From the NCBI GenBank assembly GCA_003856375.1, contig CP034120.1:1612001-1676000 (forward strand): a stretch of DNA of 64,000 bases, written 5' to 3'. The notes beneath the pieces are model-generated. The model ran no database searches. It had not been told where the DNA came from and saw nothing but the letters and a program-made list of their open reading frames with translations. Of the stretch, positions 49,113 through 58,471 are shown one piece after another. Source of the stretch: Glaciecola amylolytica (GTDB lineage: Bacteria > Bacteroidota > Bacteroidia > Flavobacteriales_D > Crocinitomicaceae). The translations under genes and the position numbers were made by a program. How positions within the stretch are numbered: the stretch's first letter is position 1; every line of letters starts with the position of its first letter.

Positions 49113-52100
49113 GTGATGATGTTAAATATTTTACTGCAAATACGCACACATCATCTACCTGTTCCACGTCGTGTTTCCAGGTATCAAAAGTTCGCTGTAT
49201 CTCTTTGTATTGATCTTCCATATCCATTTGATAGATCGTGGAAAGAAATGCCTTAAAGGGCTTTGATTTGAATTTTTTCAGCCGTTCTCCTCCAAACTGA
49301 TCAACGTATCCGTCCGTGTAAAGATAAACGCAGTCGCCATGCTGCAATTGGAATTCCTGCTGACTGAAGGGTTTTGCGTCAATAAACAATCCGATTGGCT
49401 GTTTGTTTGGTTTCAATTCGATGATTTCACCGTTCCGGATGATGACACATTCGTTGTTTGCTCCGGAGAATTTCAAGAGTCCTGTTTGCTGGTCGATGGA
49501 ACAAAGCGCGATGTCCATTCCGTCTTTCACATCCAATTGACCTTCCACCCGGAAGGCATCAATTACGATCTCTCTCAGTTTATTCAGAATGTCATTCGGT
49601 TCCGTCAATTTGAACTCATTGATCGCTCTCAGTAGGCCGTTATTACCGACAATACTTACCAAAGCTCCCGGAACTCCGTGTCCGGTACAGTCAACTGCAG
49701 AGAAAATGACCTTGCCCTGAACTTCTCTTGCCCAGTAAAAATCTCCGGAAACAATGTCTTTCGGACGATAGAACACGAAATGCTGTTTGAACAATTCGTT
49801 CAAACGTGAAGTAGTAGGAAGAATGGTAGATTGAATCCGTTTCGCGTAATGGATACTGTCGAGAATATCCATTGTTTTTGCGGTAATTTCTTCTTTTTGA
49901 ATCTCCAATTGATGGTTTTGTTCTGCAATTTCTTTGGTTCTTTCCTGAACGGTTTCTTCCAGTTTCTGGTTTTGTCTTTTAACACGCTGAGTGGAAAGTT
50001 GAACCACAAAATAAATGAGGAAGATCAATAGAATGAGGTAGAAAACATATGCCCAAACAGTGCGGTACCACGGAGGGAAAACGACGATTTCATAAGTCAG
50101 GATTTCACTTTCAATCCCATAAGCAGATTTCGCTTTGACCTTAAAGGTGTAAGTTCCTTCCGGAATTTTCTCGAAATTGGCAAAGTTCAAAGGAGACCAT
50201 TGCGACCATTGGTCACTGAATCCTTCTAATTTGTAGCTGAACAAAGTTGGTCCGATACAGGAGAATGAATTGGCATGAAAGATTACCTTGAATGAGTTTT
50301 GCGCATAATCCAATCCTTCCTGTTTTTTGCTTTTAGCAACGTCATACAGGAATGTTTTTCCGTTTACTTCAAAGCGGTCGATCTGTACCTTGAATGAATT
50401 TCTGTTTTTGCGGATCGCATCCAGATTCAGGACAAACAAGCCGTCGTTTGCACCAATCCACACTTCATTGGTTAAAGGATTTTTCTCTACCGCGAAGACT
50501 AATCCTGCATTTTTGAGTCCTGCTAAAGGCCAGGAAACCCATTCCCATTGTTTTCCCTTCTTTTCAAACCAGCCGAAAATATTCTCGAATTTTCCGTCTT
50601 TTTTATCCTGATAGATCACTACCCAAAGCTGTTCATCGTTCACATTGATGATCCGGTGAATGGTGTTTTTGTAGTTTTTGATTTTCAGAGCCTTTGAAGG
50701 TTCAAAAGGAATGATTTTATTCAAGGAATCGTCGAATACAAACATACCGTTTGCGGTTCCAACAAAGATTTGTCCTTTGAATTCTTCTACGTAGAAATTA
50801 TTGTTTTGGTCTTCTTTGCTGAGACTTGGAATCGTTACAATCTTGAATTTCTTTGTTTTCAGATCGTAAACGCCAATTCCTTTGGAGCGAATGCTGAAAA
50901 AGATTTTATCCTGAAGATAGGTGAGACTCACCGTTTCTCCGCCGGCATCGCCAACCAATTCCGTGTATTCCCATTTTCCATCCGGAAGCAGGCTTAGTTT
51001 TGCCAAACCTCCTTCAAGTGTCAGGTAAATCGAATTGGGATCTTTGGGATCTTTCTCAAAAGCAATGGCATATTGATAAGATGCAGAAACTTCTTTTTTA
51101 GTAAGTGTATTCAGATCATAAACGCCGTTGTAGCCGATGACCATGGATTTGTTTCCCGAACGTGTTTTGATCGTTTCGATGTCAAAAATAATCTCATTGA
51201 GTGTTCCGAAAGAAAGCATTTTCTTGCCAGAGCCCGAGATCTGTGGAGAAATAACCCCGTTGTGCGTTCCGATCAGTGGAATGCCAGAATTAAAATCAAT
51301 GGTTTCGATCTGGGAGTTTACGCCTTCGTTTTTGTGAAAATAGGAGAGAGGAGAACCCGTTTCAATAAACTGAATTCCGTTTCCGAGGCATAACCAAAGG
51401 TTGAAATCTGTATCGAAAAAAGACTGGTTGATGGTCAGATTTGCTAAATCGTCCTGCAGATTGTATTCCCGGATAATTTTCCCTGAAACATCACCGATCA
51501 CTAAGCCGTCGTTTTCGGTACTGACCAGAAGATAATCTCCCGATTTCGTCACACTGTTTACGAAGTATTTGCTCAGACAAGGGAATTTCATGCGCGAAAC
51601 AGAATCCCACTGCTGCACTCCGGAATTGTTTTTCACACTGAAGATCTTGCTTTTCGCATCAACAATGTACCAGGTATTGTCAATTTGAAAACTTCCGCGA
51701 ATGTTTTTGATGTGAACAGATTGAGGCAGGTGAAGTTCTTTCAGTTTTGCATTGACGATATCGTAATACAAATAGTTTTCTTTCCGGGATTTGAATTCTG
51801 CTTTCGATTGGTAGGTTAACAGAAAACCATTCAGAATGCGGCAGGAAGTTTTACACTCCAATTCCTGAAAAGCAGGAGGAACTTCCAATCTGACAGCTTT
51901 ATTGTTTTTCAGAATGTAGAGTCCTTTTTCAGCAACAAACAAAATGGAATTGTCTCCCAGTTCGAAAATATTCCAAACCTGACCGATATCGTTTTTCAGT
52001 CCGCCGCAGAAAATGGGAAAATAAACGAGTTCACCTTTACTGGAATAATCTAAGTATCCGAAGTTGTTTTCCCGACCAACATAAACGCGATCATCGGAAG

Positions 52101-52410
52101 CCAGATACAATTTTGAAACATACGTTTCTGCACAGCTCTCAAGGATTGTTTTTTTCGTTTTTTCAGTATCAGTTTTGATTTTCGACCACTCAATTCCGTT
52201 GAAAGAAAGGATGTCTTGTCTGTTTCCGAAAAGCACATTTCCGTTTGCAGCTTGCAAACCTGTCCAGATCTGACCGGCGCTTCCGTATTCATTAATTGAA
52301 AAATGTTTGGTATTGATCCTCCCCTGTAATGTAATGTTTTGAGCGGTGGAAAGTTCCGCAAAATGAACAGTAAATAGGACTACTAAAAATACCAGTTTGT
52401 TTTTCAACAT
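49102..52410 (-). CDS. Two-component-regulator-propeller receptor with SpoIIE phosphatase
   Basis: 1102 residues. Signal peptide (to about 23), then a sensing region of about 700 residues made of two_component propeller repeats (GSAGQIWTGLQAANGNVLFG-type) and a Y_Y_Y domain (PEGTYTFKVKAKSAYGIESE). One membrane helix near 780-802 (VFYLILLIFLIYFVVQ) leads to a coiled coil (LEETVQERTKEIAEQNHQLE) and a SpoIIE PP2C-type phosphatase: VSGDFYW near 885, DCTGHGVPGALVS near 905, DGMDIALCS, LYTDGYVD near 1028 and VDDVCVFAV near the end. Extracellular signals thus control dephosphorylation of a partner, probably an anti-sigma-factor-type STAS protein encoded elsewhere (inference). Confidence 0.9.
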   Translation of the reverse strand: MLKNKLVFLVVLFTVHFAELSTAQNITLQGRINTKHFSINEYGSAGQIWTGLQAANGNVLFGNRQDILSFNGIEWSKIKTDTEKTKKTILESCAETYVSKLYLASDDRVYVGRENNFGYLDYSSKGELVYFPIFCGGLKNDIGQVWNIFELGDNSILFVAEKGLYILKNNKAVRLEVPPAFQELECKTSCRILNGFLLTYQSKAEFKSRKENYLYYDIVNAKLKELHLPQSVHIKNIRGSFQIDNTWYIVDAKSKIFSVKNNSGVQQWDSVSRMKFPCLSKYFVNSVTKSGDYLLVSTENDGLVIGDVSGKIIREYNLQDDLANLTINQSFFDTDFNLWLCLGNGIQFIETGSPLSYFHKNEGVNSQIETIDFNSGIPLIGTHNGVISPQISGSGKKMLSFGTLNEIIFDIETIKTRSGNKSMVIGYNGVYDLNTLTKKEVSASYQYAIAFEKDPKDPNSIYLTLEGGLAKLSLLPDGKWEYTELVGDAGGETVSLTYLQDKIFFSIRSKGIGVYDLKTKKFKIVTIPSLSKEDQNNNFYVEEFKGQIFVGTANGMFVFDDSLNKIIPFEPSKALKIKNYKNTIHRIINVNDEQLWVVIYQDKKDGKFENIFGWFEKKGKQWEWVSWPLAGLKNAGLVFAVEKNPLTNEVWIGANDGLFVLNLDAIRKNRNSFKVQIDRFEVNGKTFLYDVAKSKKQEGLDYAQNSFKVIFHANSFSCIGPTLFSYKLEGFSDQWSQWSPLNFANFEKIPEGTYTFKVKAKSAYGIESEILTYEIVVFPPWYRTVWAYVFYLILLIFLIYFVVQLSTQRVKRQNQKLEETVQERTKEIAEQNHQLEIQKEEITAKTMDILDSIHYAKRIQSTILPTTSRLNELFKQHFVFYRPKDIVSGDFYWAREVQGKVIFSAVDCTGHGVPGALVSIVGNNGLLRAINEFKLTEPNDILNKLREIVIDAFRVEGQLDVKDGMDIALCSIDQQTGLLKFSGANNECVIIRNGEIIELKPNKQPIGLFIDAKPFSQQEFQLQHGDCVYLYTDGYVDQFGGERLKKFKSKPFKAFLSTIYQMDMEDQYKEIQRTFDTWKHDVEQVDDVCVFAVKYLTSSHES

Positions 52411-52440
52411 TTCTTTCCGTTATACGACACGAATATATAA

Positions 52441-52478
52441 ATAAAAAAACACCTGAAGAGTATTTTTCTTCAGGTGTT
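52441..52478 (-). terminator. Terminator of the polyamine operon
   Basis: Perfect 12-bp arms AACACCTGAAGA (52448-52459) and TCTTCAGGTGTT (52467-52478). Read on the minus strand the hairpin is followed by a T-run, 25 bases after the ureohydrolase stop. Confidence 0.85.
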
Positions 52479-52502
52479 CAGCACTCAAAAACGAGTAGAA
52501 TA

Positions 52503-53555
52503 TCAGTAGTTTATTTTTCTGCTTTTTTCCGTTGCACAAACGAGATTCCAAAGAGCTCTCGCACCAACGTTTGCATCCCAATCTCCCTCTTTTCCGGGAG
52601 AGACTTCATTCAGGTCGAAACCGATGATTTTTCTTCCGGATTCTACCAATTGGAAGAACAAATAATTGATCTGTTCCAAATCAAAGCCGCCAACAACAGG
52701 AGTTCCCGTGTTCGGACAAAGAGCAGGATTCAACCCGTCGATATCGAATGAAATGTAAACCCGTTCCGGAAGTTCGTTCAGAATCATGGCAACTTGTTCT
52801 TTCCAGGTTTGACCTTCGAACTGCCCGCGTTTCAAATCCCAGTCGTAAAACGTTTTGACTCTTGGGTCCGAATCCGAAAGCTGTACTTCCGAATGAGCGA
52901 TGTCGCGGATTCCAACCTGAACCAACTTTTGAAGATTGGAACACGATTGAAGTACATTGTACATGATACTTGCGTGAGACTGCTCGAATCCTTCGTATGC
53001 TTTTCTCAAATCTGCATGTGCATCAATTTGAAGAATTCCAAAAGATTGCCCGGTTTCACTTAAAGCTTCCATTAAACCTAATGGAGTACTGTGCTCACCA
53101 CCTAAAACAGCAACAATTTTGTTTTCAGCCAATAATTTGGAAGCGCGTTCTTTTAAATTGTTTCTCAACAAATCCGAAGTCGCATTTACCTGATCAAGTA
53201 CTTCCTGAAACGGACTGTTTTCATCCAATTCACCACCTTCTTCCAGAAATCCAATGTATTGAACGGTGTCGATACACATCTGATCGTTGATCTGTTTCAT
53301 TTCATCCGAAATCGGAGTCATGAAAACCTGTGTATTCCATGCTTCCGGCAATTGTGGATGATAGAAGTCCAATTGAGTACTTGCATCCAGGATTGCTTTC
53401 GGTCCGTCGCTCGTTCCTTTTCCGTAAGAAGCTGTTGCATCCCAGGGAACGGGAATAATGACAATTTGTGCATTTTCCTCCGCTACGGGAAATCCGAAGA
53501 TATTTCCGTTTGCAATTCCTACTCCGTTCGGATCAAACTTCGTTGAATTATCCAT
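52503..53555 (-). CDS. Ureohydrolase (arginase/agmatinase family)
   Basis: 350 residues. The binuclear manganese ligands are all present: GGEHS at 152-156 (His155), DAHAD at 178-182 (Asp178, His180, Asp182), and SFDIDGLNP near 269-277 (Asp271, Asp273). The family hydrolyses arginine, agmatine or formimidoylglutamate. It overlaps the SpeD-SpeE fusion by 8 bases and follows it, so agmatine (giving putrescine for spermidine) is the likely substrate, but the sequence does not prove it. An insertion of about 40 residues near 75-125 separates this branch from E. coli SpeB. Confidence 0.87.
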   Translation of the reverse strand: MDNSTKFDPNGVGIANGNIFGFPVAEENAQIVIIPVPWDATASYGKGTSDGPKAILDASTQLDFYHPQLPEAWNTQVFMTPISDEMKQINDQMCIDTVQYIGFLEEGGELDENSPFQEVLDQVNATSDLLRNNLKERASKLLAENKIVAVLGGEHSTPLGLMEALSETGQSFGILQIDAHADLRKAYEGFEQSHASIMYNVLQSCSNLQKLVQVGIRDIAHSEVQLSDSDPRVKTFYDWDLKRGQFEGQTWKEQVAMILNELPERVYISFDIDGLNPALCPNTGTPVVGGFDLEQINYLFFQLVESGRKIIGFDLNEVSPGKEGDWDANVGARALWNLVCATEKSRKINY

Positions 53556-54831
53556 TAATCAGGGTTTTCACGAAGTTTGGTAATGCAAAACTAGCTTTGT
53601 GGATATCGGAATTGTAATATTTCAATCCTTTAGCGCTTACAAACTGCTCGATTTCAGAGTCGTTTGAAACAGCTTTCGGCTGAGCACTTCCTTTTAAACC
53701 ATATTGGAAGCTCCACATTCCTGTAGGATATGTTGGAACGAAGAACAAGGAAACAGGTGCGTTTTCTTTTCCGAAAATATGTTGCAAAGTGATATTTAAT
53801 TCTGTAAATGCCTGCTCATTGAATTTCGGAGATTCACCTTGTGCAACCAAAATTCCTCCCGGTTTCAAAATACGGTGACAGTTTCTGTAGAATTCAACGG
53901 AGAAAAGTCCTTCAGCAGGTCCAACAGGATCTGATCCGTCAACGATTACCAAGTCAAATTCTTCGTTTGCTGCTTCTCTTGCAAATGCAATTCCGTCACC
54001 AACGATCAAATTCAATTTCGGATCATCGAATGAAGCTGCGATAGTAGGTAAATGCTCTTTACACGCTTTGATTACTTCACCGTCGATCTCAACCATCGTT
54101 ACTTTTTCAACTCCTTCATGGCGCAAAAATTCACGAACCGTTCCACCGTCACCACCACCGATTACCAAAATGTTTTTAGCATTTCCGTGTGTGAACATTG
54201 CAGGATGTGAAATCATTTCATGATAATGGAATTCGTCTTTCTCTGTTGTCATGAACATGTCGTCCAAAGTCAGCAACTTCCCGTATTTCGGAGATTCCAA
54301 AATGCGCACGCGCTGGAACGGAGATTGAACATCGTGATATACTTCTCCGGTATAGCGAAGAGACAAAGCCTGGTTATCGTCCTTATCTGTAAACCACACA
54401 TTGCGGGTATACATTTCAGGATTGGTCCATTCTCCGGCTTTTTGACGCATAGAACTGATGTCAAAATCATTTCTGGTTAACAACTGAACAGCCCCGCGTT
54501 TCATTTCCAAAGCGGAATAATTCTTGGCACCAAAACATTCTTTCAGGTAATCGAAAGAAATCCATGCATCCATTTCTCCGCATGTAAACAAGTCTACAGC
54601 AGCATAACCGTATTCCGGCCATGTATGAATTGCCAAATGGCTTTCCTGAATTACCACTACACCAGAAACTCCATAGGGAGAAAAATGGTGGAATGTAGAA
54701 TTAATCACAGTTGCACCTGCTTTCAAAGCCGCGTCTACCATGTCGCGCTCGATTGAAGATACATCATTCATAATGTGCGGATCGCACCCCATAAACTCTA
54801 CCAGAATATGGTTCCCCAATGCATTACTCAT
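53548..54831 (-). CDS. Fused S-adenosylmethionine decarboxylase-spermidine synthase
   Basis: 427 residues. Residues 1-120 are a class 1B AdoMet decarboxylase: the pyruvoyl-forming Ser64 follows Glu63 in [12 protein letters not shown], with His69 and Cys84 (LFTCGE) at the expected spacing. Residues 145-415 are a polyamine aminopropyltransferase: GGGDGG at 225-230, VEID near 247, and catalytic Asp298 in VDGSDPVGP. The first half cleaves itself and makes decarboxylated AdoMet; the second transfers its aminopropyl group to putrescine. Both activities in one chain would channel the product. A -7 box TAACTTTG lies upstream on the minus strand. It overlaps the ureohydrolase by 8 bases. Confidence 0.93.
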   Translation of the reverse strand: MSNALGNHILVEFMGCDPHIMNDVSSIERDMVDAALKAGATVINSTFHHFSPYGVSGVVVIQESHLAIHTWPEYGYAAVDLFTCGEMDAWISFDYLKECFGAKNYSALEMKRGAVQLLTRNDFDISSMRQKAGEWTNPEMYTRNVWFTDKDDNQALSLRYTGEVYHDVQSPFQRVRILESPKYGKLLTLDDMFMTTEKDEFHYHEMISHPAMFTHGNAKNILVIGGGDGGTVREFLRHEGVEKVTMVEIDGEVIKACKEHLPTIAASFDDPKLNLIVGDGIAFAREAANEEFDLVIVDGSDPVGPAEGLFSVEFYRNCHRILKPGGILVAQGESPKFNEQAFTELNITLQHIFGKENAPVSLFFVPTYPTGMWSFQYGLKGSAQPKAVSNDSEIEQFVSAKGLKYYNSDIHKASFALPNFVKTLING

Positions 54832-54864
54832 TAGCTATTCAAAAATTACGTTAAAAATGAGGGG

Positions 54865-54872
54865 CAAAGTTA
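54865..54872 (-). promoter_or_regulatory. -7 element of the polyamine operon
   Basis: On the minus strand TAACTTTG (54872-54865), 33 bases before the ATG; the -33 part is not clear. Confidence 0.45.
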
Positions 54873-54984
54873 CTGGTTTTCGATGGTTTAGAGTGGAAAT
54901 ATGTAAAAAAATAATGCAGAGGTAAATTTGCATTTAAGAATGCTTCATTTTCAGGAATATAACTATTGGATTTTCAATGTTTAA

Positions 54985-55140
54985 AACCCGGACGTAATAT
55001 TGCGGAATTACATCCGGTTTGAGATTTTTACATGAACACAAGGAATCCTTGATTTTGACTGCTCTTTTGCGTTCTCTAAAAAACAGTTGTAGTGTGAATA
55101 AGAGAGGAGAATCAAACGTAATATTACGTCCGGATTTAGT
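54985..55140. repeat. MITE-like palindromic element
   Basis: AAACCCGGACGTAATATT-like arms face each other: 54985-55001 and, inverted, 55120-55136 (AATATTACGTCCGGATT). The left arm also forms its own imperfect hairpin with GGAATTACATCCGGTTT (55004-55020); the right arm starts inside a perfect 14-base palindrome ACGTAATATTACGT (55116-55129); CAAGGAATCCTTG sits between. The rest of the gap 54832-55200 is A/T-rich with no convincing gene. Confidence 0.5.
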
Positions 55141-55200
55141 TTGAATTTCTTTAAATATGAACCCTTGTCCCAATTTTGGGAAATCACGTCAGCGCTTAGA

Positions 55201-55977
55201 TTAATAGATTTGCTTTGAAATCCAATCCGAAATCAAATCAACCATTTCTTTCGACTTTTCCAAATGCGGATGATGCCCGCAGGCAGGAACCATTTTCCCG
55301 ACCCGGTTCGAATGACCGTCAACAATCGAATTGACTTGTTCTTCTGTTCCGTATTGGTCGTTCAAACCTTGAATCGCTAAAACAGGTTGCTTGAAATCCT
55401 GAATTTCATCACGAATATCCCATGATTTGAACCCGGGAGAAAGCCAGGTATTTGCCCAGGCGTAAAACAAAGCCTCCGTTTTGTCTCCGTGAATTTTATA
55501 CAAGCCATTGAGTTTTCCATTCTTGAAAGCTTCAATAGCCGGATGAATTCCGGCAAGAGTTTCCGGTTCCACAAAAGTGTGAGCCGCCATCGTAACAACT
55601 GCCTGGAGATTTTTCAATCCTTTGCTGCCCAAAAGCAAGGAAATACTTCCGCCGTCACTATGTCCGACCAGAATAATCTTTTGATTCGGATTCAGAATCT
55701 CAAGAAGTACCTGAATCGTCTCATCCGCATACTGGTGCAGATAATTCCGATCTCTTTCACCGACAAGCGGCGAAGATTTTCCGTGTCCGCTTCGCTCAAT
55801 GACAACTCCCGACAAATTCAAGGAATTGCACAAATCCATGGGAAAGCTTTTCCATTGAATAATACTTCCCAGAGCTTCGTGTAAAAAAACGAGAATAGGT
55901 TTCGATTCTGTAATTAAGGGATGATTAATCAGCTGAATATGAATCGTACGATCACTTAAATGAACTTGTTTTTCCAT
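55201..55977 (-). CDS. Alpha/beta hydrolase
   Basis: 258 residues from the ATG at 55975-55977; the longer frame starts in the terminator hairpin of efp. Core: oxyanion FLHEALGSIIQWKSFP near 32, ERSGHGKSSPLVGERD near 61, nucleophile elbow GHSDGG near 100 (VGHSDGGSISLLLGSKG), acid Asp in QPVLAIQGLNDQYGTEEQVN, and catalytic His near the end (ACGHHPHLEKSKEMVDLISD). It is cytoplasmic. Substrate unknown; relatives include meta-cleavage and ester hydrolases. It is separated from efp upstream by a terminator, so it probably has its own promoter in or just after that hairpin. Confidence 0.85.
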   Translation of the reverse strand: MEKQVHLSDRTIHIQLINHPLITESKPILVFLHEALGSIIQWKSFPMDLCNSLNLSGVVIERSGHGKSSPLVGERDRNYLHQYADETIQVLLEILNPNQKIILVGHSDGGSISLLLGSKGLKNLQAVVTMAAHTFVEPETLAGIHPAIEAFKNGKLNGLYKIHGDKTEALFYAWANTWLSPGFKSWDIRDEIQDFKQPVLAIQGLNDQYGTEEQVNSIVDGHSNRVGKMVPACGHHPHLEKSKEMVDLISDWISKQIY

Positions 55978-55980
55978 ACA

Positions 55981-56016
55981 ATAAAAAAGGGAATCCATCA
56001 GTTGATGAACCCCCTT
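55981..56016 (-). terminator. Terminator of efp
   Basis: Arms 55987-56000 and 56003-56016 pair fully over 14 bp (some G-U) around a 2-base loop; on the minus strand a T6 run follows. Confidence 0.75.
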
Positions 56017-56037
56017 CGGATTTTAAATATGATTTCC

Positions 56038-56604
56038 TTAGTTTTTAACGCGTTCAACGTAAACTCCGGTTCTTGTATCAACTTTAATAATTTCTCCCAT
56101 GTCGATAAACAAAGGAACTTTTACTTCTGCACCTGTTGCAATTGTTGCAGGTTTCATGGAGTTTGTAGCAGTGTCGCCTTTTACTCCCGGTTCTGTGTAA
56201 GTCACTTCAGAAATGACATACATTGGTAATTCAACCACCAAAGGAATTTCTTCGCTTGCATCATACAAGATGTTACAAATCATTCCTTCTAGCAAAAACG
56301 CTGGTTTTTCAACCATTTTCACAGGAATCGGAACTTGCTCAAATGTTTCGTTATTCATGAAAATGAAGTTTTCATCTTCCTGATACAAATATTGATATTC
56401 GCGGTTTTCAACGCGAACGATGTCAATTTTATGTCCCGCTGAAAAAGTATTATCAATTACTTTCCCACTTTCAATGATACGCATTTTTGTACGTACGAAA
56501 GCCGGGCCTTTTCCAGGTTTTACGTGTTGGAATTCAATAATTTGACTGATTTTGTCATTAAATCTGATACACAGTCCGTTTCGAATATCTGCCGTGGTTG
56601 CCAT
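56038..56604 (-). CDS. efp: Elongation factor P
   Basis: 188 residues, standard length. Three-barrel EF-P: MATTADIRNGLCIRFNDKIS, the domain-I tip loop HVKPGKGPAFVRTKMR with Lys32 at the position that is modified in many bacteria, domain II with GMICNILYDASEEIPLVVEL, and domain III AEVKVPLFIDMGEIIKVDTR and TGVYVERV. It binds the ribosome between P and E sites and relieves stalling at polyprolines. A -7 box TATATTTG sits at 56638-56631 on the minus strand. Divergent from the tatA-like gene. Confidence 0.95.
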   Translation of the reverse strand: MATTADIRNGLCIRFNDKISQIIEFQHVKPGKGPAFVRTKMRIIESGKVIDNTFSAGHKIDIVRVENREYQYLYQEDENFIFMNNETFEQVPIPVKMVEKPAFLLEGMICNILYDASEEIPLVVELPMYVISEVTYTEPGVKGDTATNSMKPATIATGAEVKVPLFIDMGEIIKVDTRTGVYVERVKN

Positions 56605-56733
56605 AGCTTCTTCTTAATTTATTTTCGGCGCAAATATAACCAAAAAACTATCCGAAATGCGATTAAAAAATTAACGTTTCCTAAGATAATACTTTAGGAA
56701 TGCTCAATTAATTCGATTACTTTTGTTGTCATT

Positions 56734-57171
56734 ATGACATTTTTGCCTTTATTTCTCAGCGATGTTGGAGGTTCAGAGATAGTTCTGATTTTAGTCGTTA
56801 TTCTGATGTTTTTCGGTTCGAAAAGCATTCCCGGTATTGCTCGTTCAATGGGGAAGGCAGTGCATCAGATTAAACAGGCGTCTCAGGATGTTCAGAATGA
56901 AATCAAGAAATCAACCGGTGATGTGAAAGCTGATTTTGATTTGCAGAATGTGATGAGAGAAACAGTTGGAATCGTTGAAAATCCCATTCAGGAGGAAGCT
57001 CTGAAAATGGATCAGATTATTCAAACACCGACTGAGTTTTCAAGACCTTTCGGAATTGCAAATCCTTCTGCTCCGGCTCATCTTCCTGAAACAAATACAA
57101 CTCCATTAGATCAGCAGGTGGAAGAAACGACTCCTCAAACTGCCGACTCAAAAGATCTGGCACAGGAGTAA
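56734..57171 (+). CDS. TatA/TatB-like twin-arginine translocase subunit
   Basis: 145 residues. One membrane helix near 13-30 (SEIVLILVVILMFFGSKSIP), then an amphipathic helix (GIARSMGKAVHQIKQASQDV) and a long acidic, proline-rich tail. The FG-hinge pattern FGSKSIPGIAR is that of TatA/B. In the membrane TatA-type subunits assemble around TatC to let folded twin-arginine proteins through. The C-terminal tail is longer than usual for TatA. No tatC is in the window. TACTTTTG at 56718-56725 ends 8 bases before the ATG. Confidence 0.87.
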   Translation: MTFLPLFLSDVGGSEIVLILVVILMFFGSKSIPGIARSMGKAVHQIKQASQDVQNEIKKSTGDVKADFDLQNVMRETVGIVENPIQEEALKMDQIIQTPTEFSRPFGIANPSAPAHLPETNTTPLDQQVEETTPQTADSKDLAQE

Positions 57172-57259
57172 AACGTTGGTTTCAACTTCGTTCAGTCAAT
57201 CGACAATTTTTCGCACTAAATTTTCCCTTCAAAACATTCTGTTTCAAATTCGCAATTGA

Positions 57260-57826
57260 CTAGCTTGTCATTTGAAACACCAAATCCTGGTAAACCTGGG
57301 CGTTTCCTTTGTGAAGGAATTCAACTTCTTCAGCTCCTCCGAAAGCCAAAATAGGAGTAAAAGTAAAGACTTCGTGCTTTTGAAGTTTCCCTATTTGTTG
57401 GACCGCTTCTACAAATAAACTTTCACGCAGCCACATGTTTCTGTCTTCTTCATCTTGCAATAAATCTTCCAGAAAACCTTTCATACTCCAAATCAATGTT
57501 TCGATTTTACGGTACTGAATGTCAACGATGCACACGTCTTCGTCTACTTCCGTTAGTCTTCGATAATAGAATAATTCTCCGAATCCGCTGATTGCAAAAG
57601 GAACGTAATTGGGAACTTCTCTTCCAAGCCAGGTCCACAGGTTGTGCTCAAAATCAGCCGGATTGACAAATTCAATCAACCCGTCGTTGTATTTTCCAAA
57701 CCCGCTTGTTTTCCAGATTTCAAGTAAGGTTTCGGGGATTTTATTTTCGTATTGTTTTACAATTTCTTCTGAGGCAGGAACACAATCTGCGTCAGGTGTG
57801 TAATGAGCTTTAAAATTTTCAAGCAT
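57260..57826 (-). CDS. GAD-like/DUF1851 (Tdi1-type immunity) protein
   Basis: 188 residues, cytoplasmic. The opening follows the GAD-like pattern: ETLLEIWKTSGFGKYNDGLI near 33-52, LWTWLGREVPNYVPFAISGF near 63-82 (the domain has P.a...FGd.F), and the C-terminal DUF1851 half: LQKHEVFTFTPILAFGGAEE with VQVYQDLVFQ-type ending. DUF1851/Tdi1 proteins act as immunity factors for secreted nuclease or ADP-ribosylating effectors, or regulate other proteins. No toxin gene is adjacent, so it would be an orphan. Confidence 0.78.
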   Translation of the reverse strand: MLENFKAHYTPDADCVPASEEIVKQYENKIPETLLEIWKTSGFGKYNDGLIEFVNPADFEHNLWTWLGREVPNYVPFAISGFGELFYYRRLTEVDEDVCIVDIQYRKIETLIWSMKGFLEDLLQDEEDRNMWLRESLFVEAVQQIGKLQKHEVFTFTPILAFGGAEEVEFLHKGNAQVYQDLVFQMTS

Positions 57827-57860
57827 AACTTTTAATTTTAAAATGGAAAATCAATTCTGT

Positions 57861-58400
57861 TTAGTCTTCGTCGTGCGAGGTGCTTTCATTGAATTTGAAG
57901 TCTTTTCGGATTTCCGGATGAGAGATTTCACCTCCTGAATTTCCTACTTCTTTAGCAAAATAGGTTGCAATCACTCCGATAATCAAAACAATGATCGATG
58001 CAGGCAAAGCCATTGATTTTTTCTTGAATTCCAAAAACAAAGCAATCAAAGAAAGCGCGAAAATTCCCCACATCAGTGGCATCATTTCTTCAGCATGTTC
58101 TTCGTGAATATGAATCAAGGTTTTTGTTTCTTCTGTGTTTTCCAGAGTTGTCTGAATCGCATCCGGACAATCCAGTGAAATTGTTTTCTGTTCGGTAGCT
58201 TGTTCAACCAAATGTTCAGCACCTTCACCGGTTGCTTCGGAAATCTGAGCAGTAATACCCGCAATAATAAAAAGGAGCAAGCCGACTCTTCTGGTTACGG
58301 ATGATTTTGCTAAAATTCCGATTAACAAGACGATAATTCCTAAAACGAGACCGATAATAGGAAAATGGTTGATAATTAAGTGCGAATGTGCTGCGTTCAT
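57861..58400 (-). CDS. Hypothetical membrane protein (DUF2231-like)
   Basis: 179 residues. The start MNAAHSHLIINHFPIIGLVL has the H.....HFPI pattern of DUF2231-like proteins; four membrane helices follow (about 12-30, 38-56, 108-124, 132-150). The loop between helices two and three holds a stretch with His residues (TLIHIHEEHAEEMM). Possible metal or haem link, unproved. Short acidic cytoplasmic tail. It lies 34 bases downstream-facing of the DUF1851 gene, likely separate. Confidence 0.65.
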   Translation of the reverse strand: MNAAHSHLIINHFPIIGLVLGIIVLLIGILAKSSVTRRVGLLLFIIAGITAQISEATGEGAEHLVEQATEQKTISLDCPDAIQTTLENTEETKTLIHIHEEHAEEMMPLMWGIFALSLIALFLEFKKKSMALPASIIVLIIGVIATYFAKEVGNSGGEISHPEIRKDFKFNESTSHDED

Positions 58401-58471
58401 AAGAGTTTAATTTGTCCCGAAAATACAAGAATTCTTAGAAATAAGAAGCCTTCCGTGAAGGAAAGGGAAAG

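Noticed and set aside
54934-55173. A 79-residue minus-strand frame across the palindromic island
   Set aside because: It consists largely of the palindromic arms, has no recognisable family and no promoter. It is kept only as part of the repeat.
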